Source of the DNA: Syncephalastrum monosporum B8922
Taxonomy: Eukaryota > Mucoromycota > Mucoromycetes > Mucorales > Syncephalastraceae
Reading direction: 5' to 3'
Assembly (NCBI GenBank): GCA_000697355.1
Contig: JNEN01001207.1
Coordinates: forward strand, 248,001 to 312,000
DNA: 64,000 nt
Below are positions 1-10,584 of the stretch, piece by piece. Numbering within the stretch: position 1 is the stretch's first letter; every line of letters starts with the position of its first letter. Under the pieces are notes generated by a model. The model did not search any database. It saw only the letters and a list, made by a program, of their open reading frames with translations, and was not told the origin of the DNA. Both the position numbers and the translations under genes were made by a program.

Positions 1-518
1 TATTGTTTACTAAACTAAAAGCGAAAAGGACATTCAGAGTTCAATGGCACGCATCGTCGGATCTGGACGCCCGCAAGTAACAATGAAGCGTAAAAGCGCG
101 CGCGTCTCCCCAAAACACTGAACGACCTCCTTAGTGTTTCAAATCCAATACAGGATACGAAAAGGATGTGACCGGATTGTAATATCTATAAAGTAAATAA
201 CTCCGCGAACTCGAGTTATTGCAGTCCTAAATGGCAATCTTACTGAGCTTCATTCCAAAAATATTTGCTATCCGTATCAACGTATAGAAATATACAAAGC
301 GAGCCTTCACCAGCTTCGGGAACGGGAATACGGAACCGGAGATCAAGTGCAGGCTGTGATGACACGGAGCCGAAGGCAGAGGAGCTTATACACACACGGA
401 GCGCCAATTGAAGATTCACGTATGACCGCAGCGAAGCGTTCTCGAAGCTGGTTAGATAATATAATGAAAATAGGGTTCCGTATCTACGTAATTACATAAG
501 CAGGACGTTGGAGACCCG

Positions 519-529
519 GGTTCAATTCC
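519..529 (+). other. tRNA-like B-box sequence, probably not a tRNA gene
   Basis: GGTTCAATTCC resembles the internal RNA polymerase III B box, and the bases around it form a four-of-five paired T-arm-like hairpin. A D-loop-like GCTGGTTAGA lies about 75 bases upstream. I cannot find a 5' strand pairing with the 7 bases that should form the 3' side of the acceptor stem. It may be a decayed tRNA, a SINE-type fragment, or chance. Confidence 0.2.
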
Positions 530-676
530 CGTCTGGCAAAGTAGACCACTTTAAAAAGTGAACGGTACCTGACGTCAATCTTCATCAAGGTCTTTTTATC
601 CTGGTTTCTTTTTCCCATTGGCAGACACGGTTTATGTTATCGCATGAAAGCTCATCGATGCGAATTTATTTCATAA

Positions 677-1290
677 AAAGACGACTGTTTTCTCCTACGT
701 CTACCTTTCCTCTTCTTCTTTACTCTGGTCAAGACTTCCGCCGTCGCTTCCCTCCTAGCTGATCCTGGTCGTGCTACCACGTCTGGCTCATTCGCCTTTG
801 ACTTTTCTCCAGCGCCCGCTCGTGCTGTCGCGTCCGGTTCATCGATGTTTGTGGTTGATGCGTTGTCGCCTGCCTCGTTTGGCTATTCCCCTGTCCTTCC
901 TGCTGGCAAGTGCATACGAATACTTTACATCGATGACGCTGCACAATACCTACAACGCCAGAAAAGGAAGTACAGTAGCCGCGCGGATAAATTATACGCT
1001 CGGGAGATCCAAAAAATATAACCAAGGCCAGAATATAACCTATCTAGGAGTAGCGGCGCGGATACATTACACCTCGGGAAATTGGAAAAGGATAACTTAG
1101 GCCAGAATACAGCTTATTTGCGTATAACTTATCCGCGCGGCTACTGTATACGATGGCGATGGAAACAACACCGATACCTGACACGCCACCATTGCAACAC
1201 TTAAAACGCAGTGTGAAAAGCCAACCCGCTAATGAGGAACACTTGGACTTGCTCGTGGAGTGTGCTGAACGCTTTCGAATCCAAAAATGA
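677..1290 (+). pseudogene. Open reading frame interrupted by a MITE (unknown protein)
   Basis: In the frame that includes position 722 there is no stop from 677 to the TA at 971-972. Past that point translation enters the inserted element and soon stops. If the element (973-1146) and one TA are taken out, the frame continues cleanly from 1149 to a TGA at 1288-1290, giving 145 codons in total. The first in-frame ATG is at 845, leaving about 89 residues. The predicted product has an Ala/Ser-rich start, a basic patch (QRQKRKY) at the insertion point and an acidic, leucine-rich tail. I recognise no domain. The T/C-rich part before about 725 may be leader or intron, and a downstream coiled-coil-like frame around 1270-1310 suggests further decay. 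Confidence 0.45.
973..1146. mobile_element. MITE with Tc1/mariner-like termini and TA target duplication
   Basis: The element is 174 bp, with near-perfect terminal inverted repeats of about 26 bases. It starts CAGTAGCCGCGCGGATAA and ends with the reverse complement, TTATCCGCGCGGCTACTG. It is flanked by TA on both sides (971-972 and 1147-1148), the duplication expected of Tc1/mariner-type insertion. There is no coding capacity. Inside, a second copy of the left half begins near 1051 (AGTAGCGGCGCGGATA), so the element looks like a head-to-tail partial dimer. A shorter relative is at 13,409-13,509. Confidence 0.75.
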
Positions 1291-1899
1291 AAAGGATAAG
1301 CTGGAAAACATGCTTTAAACAAGGCGTTGCGAACAAGCTTGCTTTTATCGTACGGTATACAAGTGCAGATAGCATTCGATCACAATACACGCCTCTCCTC
1401 CTGTCTTCTCTTCCGTTCGCGCCTCTTCCGCCTCCTCTCAGCTTGCTCCCCTCCTATCAGAGTTTTTTCCGCTCTTTCCTCTGCCAGTAAGTGAAACAGA
1501 TTCAGGTCTATGCCTTGAATATGAGATATTAACACACGTTTCAGTTCCTCTCCGCTCGCTCTCCCTCTCTCCTTCTTTCCCGTTTTGCGACCCTCTAGTC
1601 TAGACGGTCGGTGGCCGGGACCACCGTTGAAACATCCCTCATAGACATCGCCCTTGCGCCAAATGTCTGCTCCCCGGCCACCGATAAGTGCTTGTGGTTG
1701 ATAATATGAAAGTGAGACTCAGGAATGCATTTTGCTGCACAGCTTTAGGTGAGGTAATGGCTAACACGCCGCGAGCGTGTATCAACGACCCCGGCTCCGG
1801 CCGCTTAGGTATGTAGAATAAACATGAAGTGTAATCCACGGAAACTGATTTCGAAACGAAATTCGTAGGCTAGTTACATTATGTATATAAAAAATAGGT

Positions 1900-4154
1900 C
1901 TATTCATCATCGTCTTGCATAAACATGTCGTCAAAATCTTGAGCGTTGATCTTTCTCTTCTTGAGCTTCTTGGCCATCCGCTCTTCCTTGGCCAAATCAT
2001 CCCAGTCGTCATCTGCATCGTCGTCTTGTTTCGCACTTTCTTGCCGGGATTTCTTTTCGAACTCTTTCTTGCGCTGGCGTTTCTCGCGCCGCTCCACTTT
2101 ATGGGTCTTGGCTTGTTTTTGTGCGGACCATGCCTCCCTGAATAATACAAATCCATCCATGTCAAAACGAAACAACAACACCATGCCTTTGGTATGGGCT
2201 TACTTTTTCGGTTTCGGTGCGGGTTTGCTCTTTTTGTTCTCCTGGAACTCCTTGAGCTCGCGCTGGCGCTTGGCTTCCCGGTTTTTATCCAGATATTTAA
2301 AGTTGTCCCACTAACAACATAAATGAACAAGTGAGACCATTGACTTTTGTAAGACCTGTACGAGAATCACTTACATCCATCTCCTCGGGTTCGAATGTGA
2401 CCTCTTTGCTTTCCTTCAGCTCAGGCATTTTTGGAAGCTGTCCGCTACATCAGCATTTTCAAGAACACAAGGAGTATCTTATTTACCTTGAGCAGTGCAT
2501 AGCCCGTGGCGACACGGCCAAGATCCAGCTCCTTGAGTCGGAAGATAAAGTTGGCCTCGTGCTTAGAGTACGATCGTACCCAGGACACAAATGCTTTGAC
2601 AGCACGGTCGTACAAGTCGCGGTCCGTCTTGACAATGTCTCTCAGCTGACGGATTAATGATGGCACGTCCGAGTCCTCCACCGGTAAAGACTCTGTCTGC
2701 TCCTCGTCGTCCTTGGTGACCGTATGCCAATTACTTTTGAGCGTGCCATCGGCCAGCCGATAGCATGCTCGGTGCAGAGGCACCTTACGGAGCTTGAGAT
2801 AATCGACATACATTTCCTCGCGACCACGGACCAGCAGCGCGGTCGCCTTGCCCTGGCGGCCAGCACGTGCCGCACGGCCCGCACGATGCGTAAACGCCTT
2901 GGGATCCTGTGGCGGGTCCATCTGGACCACGTAGTCGACGTCGGGTATATCAAGACCGCGCGAGGCGACATCGGTGCAGAGCAAGATGGCAGGCACGCTC
3001 GGTGCAAGCTGGGTAAACGCAGTGTACGTCGCCGTCCGCCGTTTGGTTTCCATCTGACCGTGCAATGAGTGGATCGTGAACGACTTGAGTTCGGCCAGCT
3101 TAGTGAGCAGCTTGAAATAGTAATCGACACAGGCACACGTGGCAAAGTAGACAATAAACTTGCGTGCGCCTTCTTCTGCCGTTCGCTCGGCCTGCAGGAG
3201 TCGGATCAGCTGAGAGAGCTTCTGTTCTGGATCGCACACAATGTAATCGAGGTGTAAGGTGGCAGGGGTGCGCTGTTGATTATTGACGAGGTCCTGCACC
3301 TTGACAACAATGCGGACCGGGTTGCGCAGGCCGGTACCAACGAGCTCAGAGATAGCGTCGGTCATGGTGGCCGAAAAAAGACCTGTGCGGCGTTGACGCG
3401 GAAGCTGGGCGATGATGCTGCGCAGCTGCTGTGAGAAGCCCATGTCCAAAAGGCGATCGGCTTCGTCCATGACGAGGACTTCGAGCTCTTTGGTGTTGAT
3501 TGTTTTCGTCGTACGTAAGAGTTCGTCGAGACGGCCTGGTGTGCCAATCATAATGCGGGGCGTTGTGTTCATAAACCGTTGTCTGTCCTCGACCAAGCTC
3601 GTCGTACCACCAATGAAGAGGCCGGTCTTGAGCTGATCTTTGCGTGGATGGTCGGCCACAAAGAGTTCGGCCACCGAGAGGATCTGTTGTGCCAGTTCAC
3701 TTTTTATACAATGAGCCCTCTTTCCATACCAGTGACATAATCATATAAGGAATGGCTTGAGCTTACCGAGTGGGAGTGATGATGACAGCACCGATTTCGT
3801 GATTTTTGAGCGGGTATTCTCGACGAAGCAGTTTTTCGATAATGGGGATCACAAAGGCCAACGTCTTGCCTGAGCCCGTGACAGCCTAGAGACACTGTGT
3901 CAGCTACAGACAGCAAAATACGATGCAAAAGGGCTCACCTCCACGACGACGTCTTTGTTCTTCAGGAAAAGTGGGATAGCGCCTGCCTGGACAGGTGTCA
4001 TTGTGTTGAATCCAAGCGTAGCCAAGGTAGTTAAGCTAGGAACCAGCCGATTTCAGTCATGACGCCTGTCAAATCGAATCTTGACTTACATTTCTTGGCT
4101 GAGCGGCGTCTCCAAAGTGCTCCACGCACCGGCGGCATTAGGCACACTCTCCAT
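1900..4154 (-). CDS. SPB4: ATP-dependent DEAD-box RNA helicase SPB4 (DDX55 family)
   Basis: This is a nucleolar helicase of late 60S ribosome assembly. Seven exons (4154-4090, 4035-3939, 3885-3767, 3699-2487, 2437-2375, 2310-2204, 2137-1900) sum to 1,902 nt, or 633 residues, close to yeast Spb4 and human DDX55 (about 600). Visible motifs are Q motif (GFNTMTPVQ), Walker A (AVTGSGKT), PTRELAQQ, TPGR, DEAD ([11 protein letters not shown]), [14 protein letters not shown] and [10 protein letters not shown]. The C-terminal extension has the Spb4-type [16 protein letters not shown] and KEAWSAQK segments, followed by a lysine-rich tail that ends acidic. The start ATG is the first codon of the Q-motif-containing frame, preceded by a leader without another in-frame ATG nearby. 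The Walker A is intact, so the enzyme should be active. Assignment to Spb4 rather than another DEAD-box helicase rests on the C-terminal region. Confidence 0.93.
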
Positions 4155-4358
4155 TTCAGCAGATCGATCGATCGAGTACAAAGGAGGGGGAGTGAGTTAA
4201 AGTTTCAGTAGACAGAGAGCGCCAGCCACAAATTTTATATGCAGGAATCTGGTGGGATTCATGCCAGCTGAGATGAGCTGTTTTCTCTTTTGTGTGAACC
4301 TCAATATGAATTATTAACTATAGACTACCTCAAGGAGGAGAGTGTCCCTGGGAAGACG

Positions 4359-4779
4359 CTAGAACTTGTCAGGCTGCTCTTCTAGTAACTCTCCTGCAGG
4401 CGTTCGTCCAGTTTTCGCGCCCGCTCGAGAAACGTGGCGTTTCATTGTTCCAGGTTTGAAGGTGTCATACTCGGGCTGCGACTTCTCGGCCTGAACAGTT
4501 CATAAGAAGCTTCTGCAATACATCCTGCGGTTGACGACGTGAAGAAGGCCCGCTCCGTCGGTGGTCTCAAAGTGGACGTGCTTACGTGGGCTTGGAGTCT
4601 CTGGAACACCCAGCTTCATATCCATGCTGCCCACTTATGGTTAAAGCGCTCTTCCTTGCGAATGGTGGTCTACGGTAACCGAAGTTTTTCTGTATATTGT
4701 AAGATTCGACCTGGAGCTCCTCTGGATGCACAGTGCAGCCGGAACGCGTGTGAAATACTGAACAGCGAATCCAGCCATG
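4359..4779 (-). CDS. Possible small spliced gene, product unknown
   Basis: On the minus strand an ATG at 4779 opens a mitochondrial-presequence-like start (MAGFAVQYFTRVPAAL), and an open frame ends with EEQPDKF and a stop at 4359. Between them are a plausible donor (CAC|GTAAGC, near 4,592) and acceptors (TTCAG near 4,490). No single join gave a fully convincing protein and I recognise no family. It could be a small mitochondrial protein gene, or untranslated and intergenic sequence between SPB4 and the NDUFAF8-like gene. Confidence 0.25.
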
Positions 4780-5082
4780 CCCTTGACGCGCGCACTGGGT
4801 CTATCAAAAGGACGCTGTTGATCCGGATATCGATGTTCCTCGTGTATGATCTTTAAAAGGTGAGACAAAATGAAAGGAAAGTGTGTAAGAGGCCGGTATG
4901 AATCGCAGAGTAGTGTTTATACAAGATAAAAAAAGGTGTAAGAAGGTCATTGTTGGTAAGTGCGTTGAATTCAAAACGGCCTCAATGGGTGACCGTTGTC
5001 CAATAATATACATGTTGCTCTATTTACAGTGTTTCTCTGTCATGTGTTTATCACCACTTTCGCTTCACCTATCAGCCTCACT

Positions 5083-5289
5083 TTAGTCTTTGTATTTCTT
5101 ATAAGAGGGACAACGTACCGCCTTTTGAACACAATCCTTGAAAGCCTGGAATTCTTTCGCACACTGATCGCGCTGCATGTCTCTGTAGCTGACAGCGATA
5201 CACTGACCGTAAGCGGTTGCCTGAGTCGCACACGATGCCGCGCCACGGGCCAAGAGGGCAACACCTTTGGCTGGTTTGTTGTTGGACAT
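5083..5289 (-). CDS. Twin CX9C protein, NDUFAF8-like complex I assembly factor
   Basis: This is a 68-residue intronless protein with two CX9C pairs (Cys20-Cys30 and Cys43-Cys53), the CHCH fold imported and oxidised in the mitochondrial intermembrane space by the Mia40 pathway. The sequence around the cysteines (KGVALLARGAASCA, QCAKEFQAFKDC) resembles NDUFAF8/C17orf89, which supports complex I assembly with NDUFAF5. Other small CHCH proteins share the fold, so the exact ortholog is likely but not certain. It ends in a basic PSYKKYKD tail. It is divergently transcribed from the DAHP synthase gene, with 144 bp between the two start codons. Confidence 0.75.
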   Translation of the reverse strand: MSNNKPAKGVALLARGAASCATQATAYGQCIAVSYRDMQRDQCAKEFQAFKDCVQKAVRCPSYKKYKD

Positions 5290-5433
5290 GAAGGGTTTGA
5301 TGACGAGGTAAAGCGCAGAGGAAAAACTGTGTTGAGTCGTGTTGACTCATTCAAGTCCCGCACTATTTTATATGTCAAAATGGCACAACACATACTGGGA
5401 CATATTTGTTAATTCACATATATCTTTCCAGCC
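5290..5433. promoter_or_regulatory. Compact divergent promoter region
   Basis: Only 144 bp separate the start codons of the NDUFAF8-like gene (-) and the DAHP synthase gene (+), so both promoters and 5' leaders must lie here or within the neighbouring genes. The interval is AT-rich near 5,365-5,425. I see no certain TATA box. Confidence 0.5.
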
Positions 5434-7067
5434 ATGGCAGCCGACAAGCAACCCACTTCCAGCAGTTGGAATCCGACGACATGGAAGTCCAAGCCCATTG
5501 TTCAGGATGTTGTCTATGAGGATCAGGCTCACGTCGATCGTGTGCTGACCAAACTTGGCAAGCTGCCGCCCATGGTGTCACCTCAAGAGGTAGATTCAAC
5601 TATTGACAAGGGCGTAGCATGACTGATCGATCCTACCGTATAGATTGAGAATCTGAGGGAGCAGCTGAAACAGGTGGCACTGGGCAACTCGTTCCTGCTG
5701 CAGGGCGGTGACTGTGCCGAGCTGTTTGACTATTGCTCAGCGAGCCCTATCGAGGCCAAGCTGAAGGTCCTCCTGCAAATGTCCTTGGTTCTCACCTATG
5801 GCGCACGGACACCCGTCGTGCGTATCGCGCGTATGGCAGGCCAGTACGCCAAGCCGCGCAGTAAGCCCACGGAAATGTACAATGGCGAAGAAATTCTGTC
5901 CTTCAGGTGTGTGGATTTCATCGTCTTTGAAAACGCCCGGCGAACTGACCTTTTTAATTTGCAGAGGTGACAACGTGAACGGCTTCGATCCCAAGGACCG
6001 CAAGGCCGATCCTGAGCGTCTCTTGGGCGCTTATTTCCACTCGGCCTCCACGCTCAACTACGTGCGCACCCTCCTCGACTCTGGTTTCGCAGGTAAGCAA
6101 GCTCTTTCCTAGCCCACGCACCTATAAAACAGGACTGACATTCCAAAATAAGACCTGCACGACCCCTCCAACTGGAACCTGGATCACGTGCGTTCGGACG
6201 CGGTACGCGGCGAATACCAAGAGATTGTGAACCAAATGACAGACGCGCTTGATTTCATGCGCACGATTGGCGCCGATCAACCCCCTGCCAACGGTCCGCT
6301 GCGCTCCGTCGACTTCTTCGTCTCGCACGAGGCCCTCCTTCTAGAGTACGAGTCGACCCTGACGCGTTTGATGCCCTCGCCAAAGAACAACAAGGAAAAG
6401 AAATGGTACAACGCTGGCTCTCACTTTCTGTGGATCGGCGACCGCACGCGTCAGCCCGACGGCGCCCACATTGAATACATTCGCGGTATCGAGAACCCGG
6501 TCGGTATCAAGGTCGGCCCCTCCACCGACCCTGCCAGACTCGTCGAGATCTTGGACCGCGTCAACCCCAACAAGGACATTGGCAAAGTCACGCTCATCAC
6601 CCGCTTTGGTGCTGACAAGGTGACCCAGTACCTGCCCCAGCACATTGAAGCCGTCCGCGCCTCGGGCCATATTCCTGTCTGGGTGTGCGATCCCATGCAC
6701 GGCAACACAAAGAACGCCGACTCGGGCGCGATCAAGACGCGTCATTTTGTTGACATTATTCAGGAGCTGTCGCAGACTTTCCGCGTGCACAAGTCGTGCA
6801 ATAGCAAACTCAATGGTGTCCACTTTGAGTTGACCGGTGACTCCGTGACGGGTATGTGTGAAATAGAGTAGTAAAGCGGACTTGAGCTAATAACTTTCTA
6901 TAGAATGTGTTGGTGGCTCGATGGATCTCAAAGATGCCGATCTGTCGACTAACTATCAAACCTACTGTGACCCGCGACTCAACTACGAGCAGTCCCTCGA
7001 TGTTGCCTTTTTGATTGCCAAGTACTACCAAAAGGAGCGAAGGAGCAGCGACTTCCCTAGCTTGTAA
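5434..7067 (+). CDS. Class II 3-deoxy-D-arabino-heptulosonate 7-phosphate synthase
   Basis: This enzyme makes DAHP from phosphoenolpyruvate and erythrose 4-phosphate, the first step of the shikimate pathway. Five exons (5434-5589, 5644-5906, 5965-6092, 6153-6851, 6904-7067) sum to 1,410 nt, or 469 residues, normal for the plant/fungal class II type. Family hallmarks are LLQGGDCAE, VVRIARMAGQYAKPRS, the FHSASTLNYVR segment, DFFVSHEALLLEYE, WIGDRTRQ, GIENPVGIKVGPS, VTLITRFGADK, WVCDPMHGN and VHFELTGDSVTECVGG. These include the conserved metal-binding Cys, His, Glu and Asp positions of the family (Cys in GGDCAE, His in DPMHGN, Glu in FELTG). There is no obvious transit peptide, so it is presumably cytosolic. 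It is unrelated in sequence to the bacterial-type class I enzymes of yeast (ARO3/ARO4). Confidence 0.95.
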
Positions 7068-7182
7068 AAAAGAAAATCTATCCCGATTCAATCCCCCCAC
7101 CCCCAAATGATGCATAGAGCCGAGAAAAAGAAACAATATAAACCATTTATATCATCCTGTCTATGGATATCCACATCTATTG

Positions 7183-9551
7183 TTATTGATGAAGCAGCTC
7201 CTTAATTCTGCCCGTGTCGATGAGGGTCTCGACCAGCCGTTCGCTAGTAGAAAAAAGGAAGAGAGAAAGGATCAGCGCCATGCAGGGACTTGCAATGAAG
7301 AAAAACTTACTGAGGTAGATAGCTTCGATCAGGGTAAAATACATAGTCCAGCGGGGTGCGCTCCAGATTGGTCACATTAGACATGTAAATATCCGCAAAC
7401 TGTGCATTCATTGAGCATATGATTCTGTGGACGCGAGGTTACGCGTACCTTTCGAATTTTGTTGGCAAAGAACGTCGGATTCTGATAGGTACGGAATACG
7501 CTGCCAAACGACCTGTTGAAGACGTTCCGGAGCTCATAGCGCACGCGTCGGCGTTCATCGCGCCACTCGTGCACAAGCGCGTCCAGGCCGGGCGCGCTGC
7601 GCTCGTCGTATTCGCTTTGTGCTTCGTTGAGCATGCGCTCGATCCGCAGCAACCATGCGAGTGTATGTCGATAAGACGCAGTATTTCGCGTTTCAATTTC
7701 AGCAGCCAACTCGTGAATGATGGCACCCGTGCGCCAGCCTTCCTGCACCGTGGGGTCAATCAAGTCCGAAAAGACGTGATCGCCAAAATAAAGTACGCGT
7801 TGACTTTTTGGAAGAAATGAGCTCCTGGACTCCCCTGCTGTTTTGAACTATATACTTAATGGAACTTACCCAGACCTATGGGACATGTGCATATGTCTTT
7901 AGACTTCAAACTCCATTTACCAACAAACAAGAAAAAAAAATTACATACCATCCAGTCAACTTCGAAAAGTCTCTCAAATTGCCTCCTTGATAGACCACAC
8001 CTGGCTCGAACGCGTCGACCGAGTCCCAGGTGGGCTCACTGACGCGACGGAAGGGCCGATGCGAGCGGTAAAATTCGGGTTTGCGCGCCAGGACAATCAC
8101 GCAGTCAAACAGGTCGCGCCACTCTGGACTGGACGTCAAATGCTCCATGCCCGTGGAACTAGTCGTCTTGAGAAACACACTTCTCTTTCTTTTGTCTCCT
8201 CAGACACTTACATGAAAGGAAAGCTGCTGTTGGTGAGTAAAAAGGTCTTCTTGCCATTATTTTTGAGACGCTCGAGGAAACTGACGAGCCTGGGGTTCTT
8301 TTCGAGGTATCGTGGCACGTCGTTCATGATGGCTTCGTGGAGTTGACCGCCGATACCATGCGCGCCCATGCTGGTACCCACATGCAGTATACGAGCCGCT
8401 TGATTCACATCATCTGACAGGTAACGCGGATGGAAGCTAATAAAAACGAGCGAGATGAGCCGGTGACGCGCCAGCTTCGTCAACGGGTCACGTTACCTGA
8501 CGTGCTTATCCTTGAAATATTGCAGAACATCACTCAAAATGCAAGCCTAGATATCAATATAAGTTTATGAGTGCAAGGTCCATGGAGGGTCCTTACTTGC
8601 GGAATTGAGAATAAGTCGTTGAGCTGAAACATATTCTCTTTGAGGTAGATAGGTGATATATGGGTTCCGTTGTAATGGCGGCGGACTTCATCGACATCTT
8701 TGACAGGTTCGCGACCATCTACACAGCATTCTGTTAGTGATTTCTCCCTTCTATCTCATAGATCGCGTGTCTGACTTGCCATGGACAGTGTTGAGCTGAA
8801 TATTGCCAAAACTATCCACCTTCATCAACCATCCTCTGTCAAAGTCTATGTTGATATGAGTGAGCGAACCCCTTTCTTCTTTCTGATCAACCAACCAAAA
8901 TGCAGGCCTCGGATAGCAAAGGACGGATCAAACCGGAAATCTACATTGCAGTTTTGAGTGGGTGGAGAACTCAATGCTTCCATGCGTAAATTTGATTTAC
9001 CCTTGATTTCTTTCGGATAGCGAAACATGTCGACGAGGATATCTCGCAGAATGTTGTAAATCGTGTTTGATAACTCATCCGTATAGTTTGCGAGAGTGTA
9101 CTTGTGCGCGGTGAGGATGCTGTAGGCTCATATACACGGCCTCACTTACATCGTAATCGAAGCCGTAGACTTCAATCTGCTTGAGGTTCAGCTCGTTGTT
9201 GATAAACCTGTACAGGCGAGCTGATAAGAAACAAAAAGAAGAGGAGCGGGTAGAAAAGACATACACTTCGTGAGGTTGAGTGACGCCAAAGCCGTAGATG
9301 GCGGGAGGGTCGTCCTCGACTTTGTTGCTTACGCCGTAATGAAGTCGGTCATTGAGCTGGTCGACATGACCACTGACACCGAGAATGGCAGCCCCATCCC
9401 GGTTGGCCGCGTTGACGTGTTGCTGCTTTCTGACTTGGTATTCTTGCCTCAGACGGTCGACGGTCGTAAGCGTTGCGAGGGCTCGTCTGCGATAAAGCGG
9501 CGAGAGATACGCCCTGGTGGCTGTGGGCCTGGCAAGGGAAGAGAGATGCAT
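7183..9551 (-). CDS. NT5DC-family HAD 5'-nucleotidase-like protein, probably mitochondrial
   Basis: Multi-exon member of the cytosolic IMP/GMP-specific 5'-nucleotidase family (NT5C2/NT5DC). The first residues after the ATG at 9551 are rich in Ser, Ala and Arg, like a mitochondrial presequence. A GTG upstream in the same frame is not a plausible start, because a TGA lies just before it. The HAD nucleophile motif is split across an intron and reads GFDYDYTLANYTDE. Further hallmarks are RFDPSFAIRGLHF, DVNQAARILHVG, FLERLKNNGKKTFLLTNSSF, WRDLFDCVIVLARKPEFY, LYFGDHVFSDL and a C-terminal WR-rich segment. The protein ends with TLIDTGRIKELLHQ. The family dephosphorylates nucleoside monophosphates, but NT5DC members often lack a proven substrate. 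The gene lies tail-to-tail with the DAHP synthase, stops 116 bp apart. Internal exon edges were not all fixed. Confidence 0.88.
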
Positions 9552-10584
9552 AACGGAGGCGAAAAGCCCCGACACGTCGGCATCATGTCATGGAAACCCC
9601 AGAGGCTGGTGCAAGGGTTTGACGAAATGGCATCTGCGTGTTGCACCTCTATCTGTTTCAACTCCAAGTCTCGTTTGATATATCCATCATACATATAGGA
9701 CTCGGTCCGTCAGACTGGCATGTAGCTGTCATACGAATAATTACGCGTTGCATCTACTTTTTCTTGTTGTTTATGTGTACATTGTCATGCCGGATAAATA
9801 TTTTGCTTGCCAGAAAAATACAAAGTTTCTGCTACCGCTTATGCTTCTACTCTACTTCCTCCACATACAGTGGTTTACAACACTTTTTCCGTGGACAGAT
9901 ATCCACTCGGTATTTGCTGAGCTATATGGGTATGATGGAGCCAGGTCTCCAAACCCAGATACCGGCAGTTGTAAGTCAGTCAGCCAGACAGGATAGTGAA
10001 TCTGATGGAACCCACTCACTGTTTCACTGCACTCATCTTTCGCGAAGCATTTCAAGCTCTTTCAAAAGGTAAAAATAATCCCTTCCCGAGACTCTCTTGA
10101 TACTGTCTCTAATGTGCTTGCCTTAAGGTTTACTACGTATTATCATCATCATGATGTAGTCGGATGGTAACACCAATGTGTTACTCTATTAATCGGTACA
10201 TCTGCATCACCTTCCATGTGCTCTATTGTTCACCGTCAATAACAGCAAGTAGCTCAATCCACTTTCTTATTCTCCAGAGAGCTTTCTATTGCGTCCCTCA
10301 TGATACTGAAAATAGGATATAGTACACCACCAATCGATTTACAGAAGACAAAGGAGGGGGGAGGATGAAAGTGAATATGCACCGATAAGAACAGCGTGGC
10401 TTTGCGTCACAACTCAGTCGATCCTCCCTTTGTACCTTTGCAGCCTTCTATCACCTGGTCCTACCGTGTTACTGCCTACTTTTGCAGACACACTTGACAG
10501 ACCAAATATACCAAATCTTGTCTGTCCTCCAACAGAGAATCCGCCCCTTTCTATCCTCATTCAATCGAACTGCTTTTAGTCGGG
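9552..10584. other. Intergenic, no gene seen
   Basis: This 1 kb interval separates the divergently transcribed NT5DC and EXO1 genes. Open frames here are short, lack family similarity and often begin with non-ATG codons. A small repeated TCATCATCATGATG-like stretch occurs near 10,142. It presumably holds both promoters. Confidence 0.5.

Larger units (their letters stand above)
560..1870 (+). repeat. Dispersed repeat, copy A (diverged match to 57.05-58.44 kb)
   Basis: Long colinear stretches match the region 57,050-58,440 in the same orientation at roughly 70% identity by eye. Shared landmarks are TTGGCAGACACGGTT (about 618; TTGGCAGACGCGGTT at about 57,083), CTCCTCCTGTCTTCTC (about 1,395 and 57,404), GAATATGAGA (about 1,520), GCGCCAAATGTCTGC (about 1,652), and the 3' segment ending near CTTAGGTATG (about 1,806 and 58,375). 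Copy A lacks about 550 bases that copy B carries just before that 3' segment. Copy A instead contains an open frame and an inserted inverted-repeat element. It is an ancient dispersed repeat, of transposon or gene-family origin. Confidence 0.6.

Noticed and set aside
455..540. Possible tRNA gene ending at the GGTTCAATTCC B box
   Set aside because: No 5' acceptor strand pairs with the expected 3' strand, the D-arm spacing is too long, and no anticodon arm can be drawn. Kept only as a low-confidence B-box-like site.
1915..3257. Several plus-strand open frames across 1.9-3.3 kb
   Set aside because: They are antisense shadows of the SPB4 helicase exons, which show all DEAD-box motifs on the minus strand.
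9552..9575. Earlier GTG start (MSGLFASV) for the NT5DC gene
   Set aside because: A nuclear gene should start at ATG; an in-frame TGA lies just upstream of the GTG, and the ATG at 9551 gives a good presequence.
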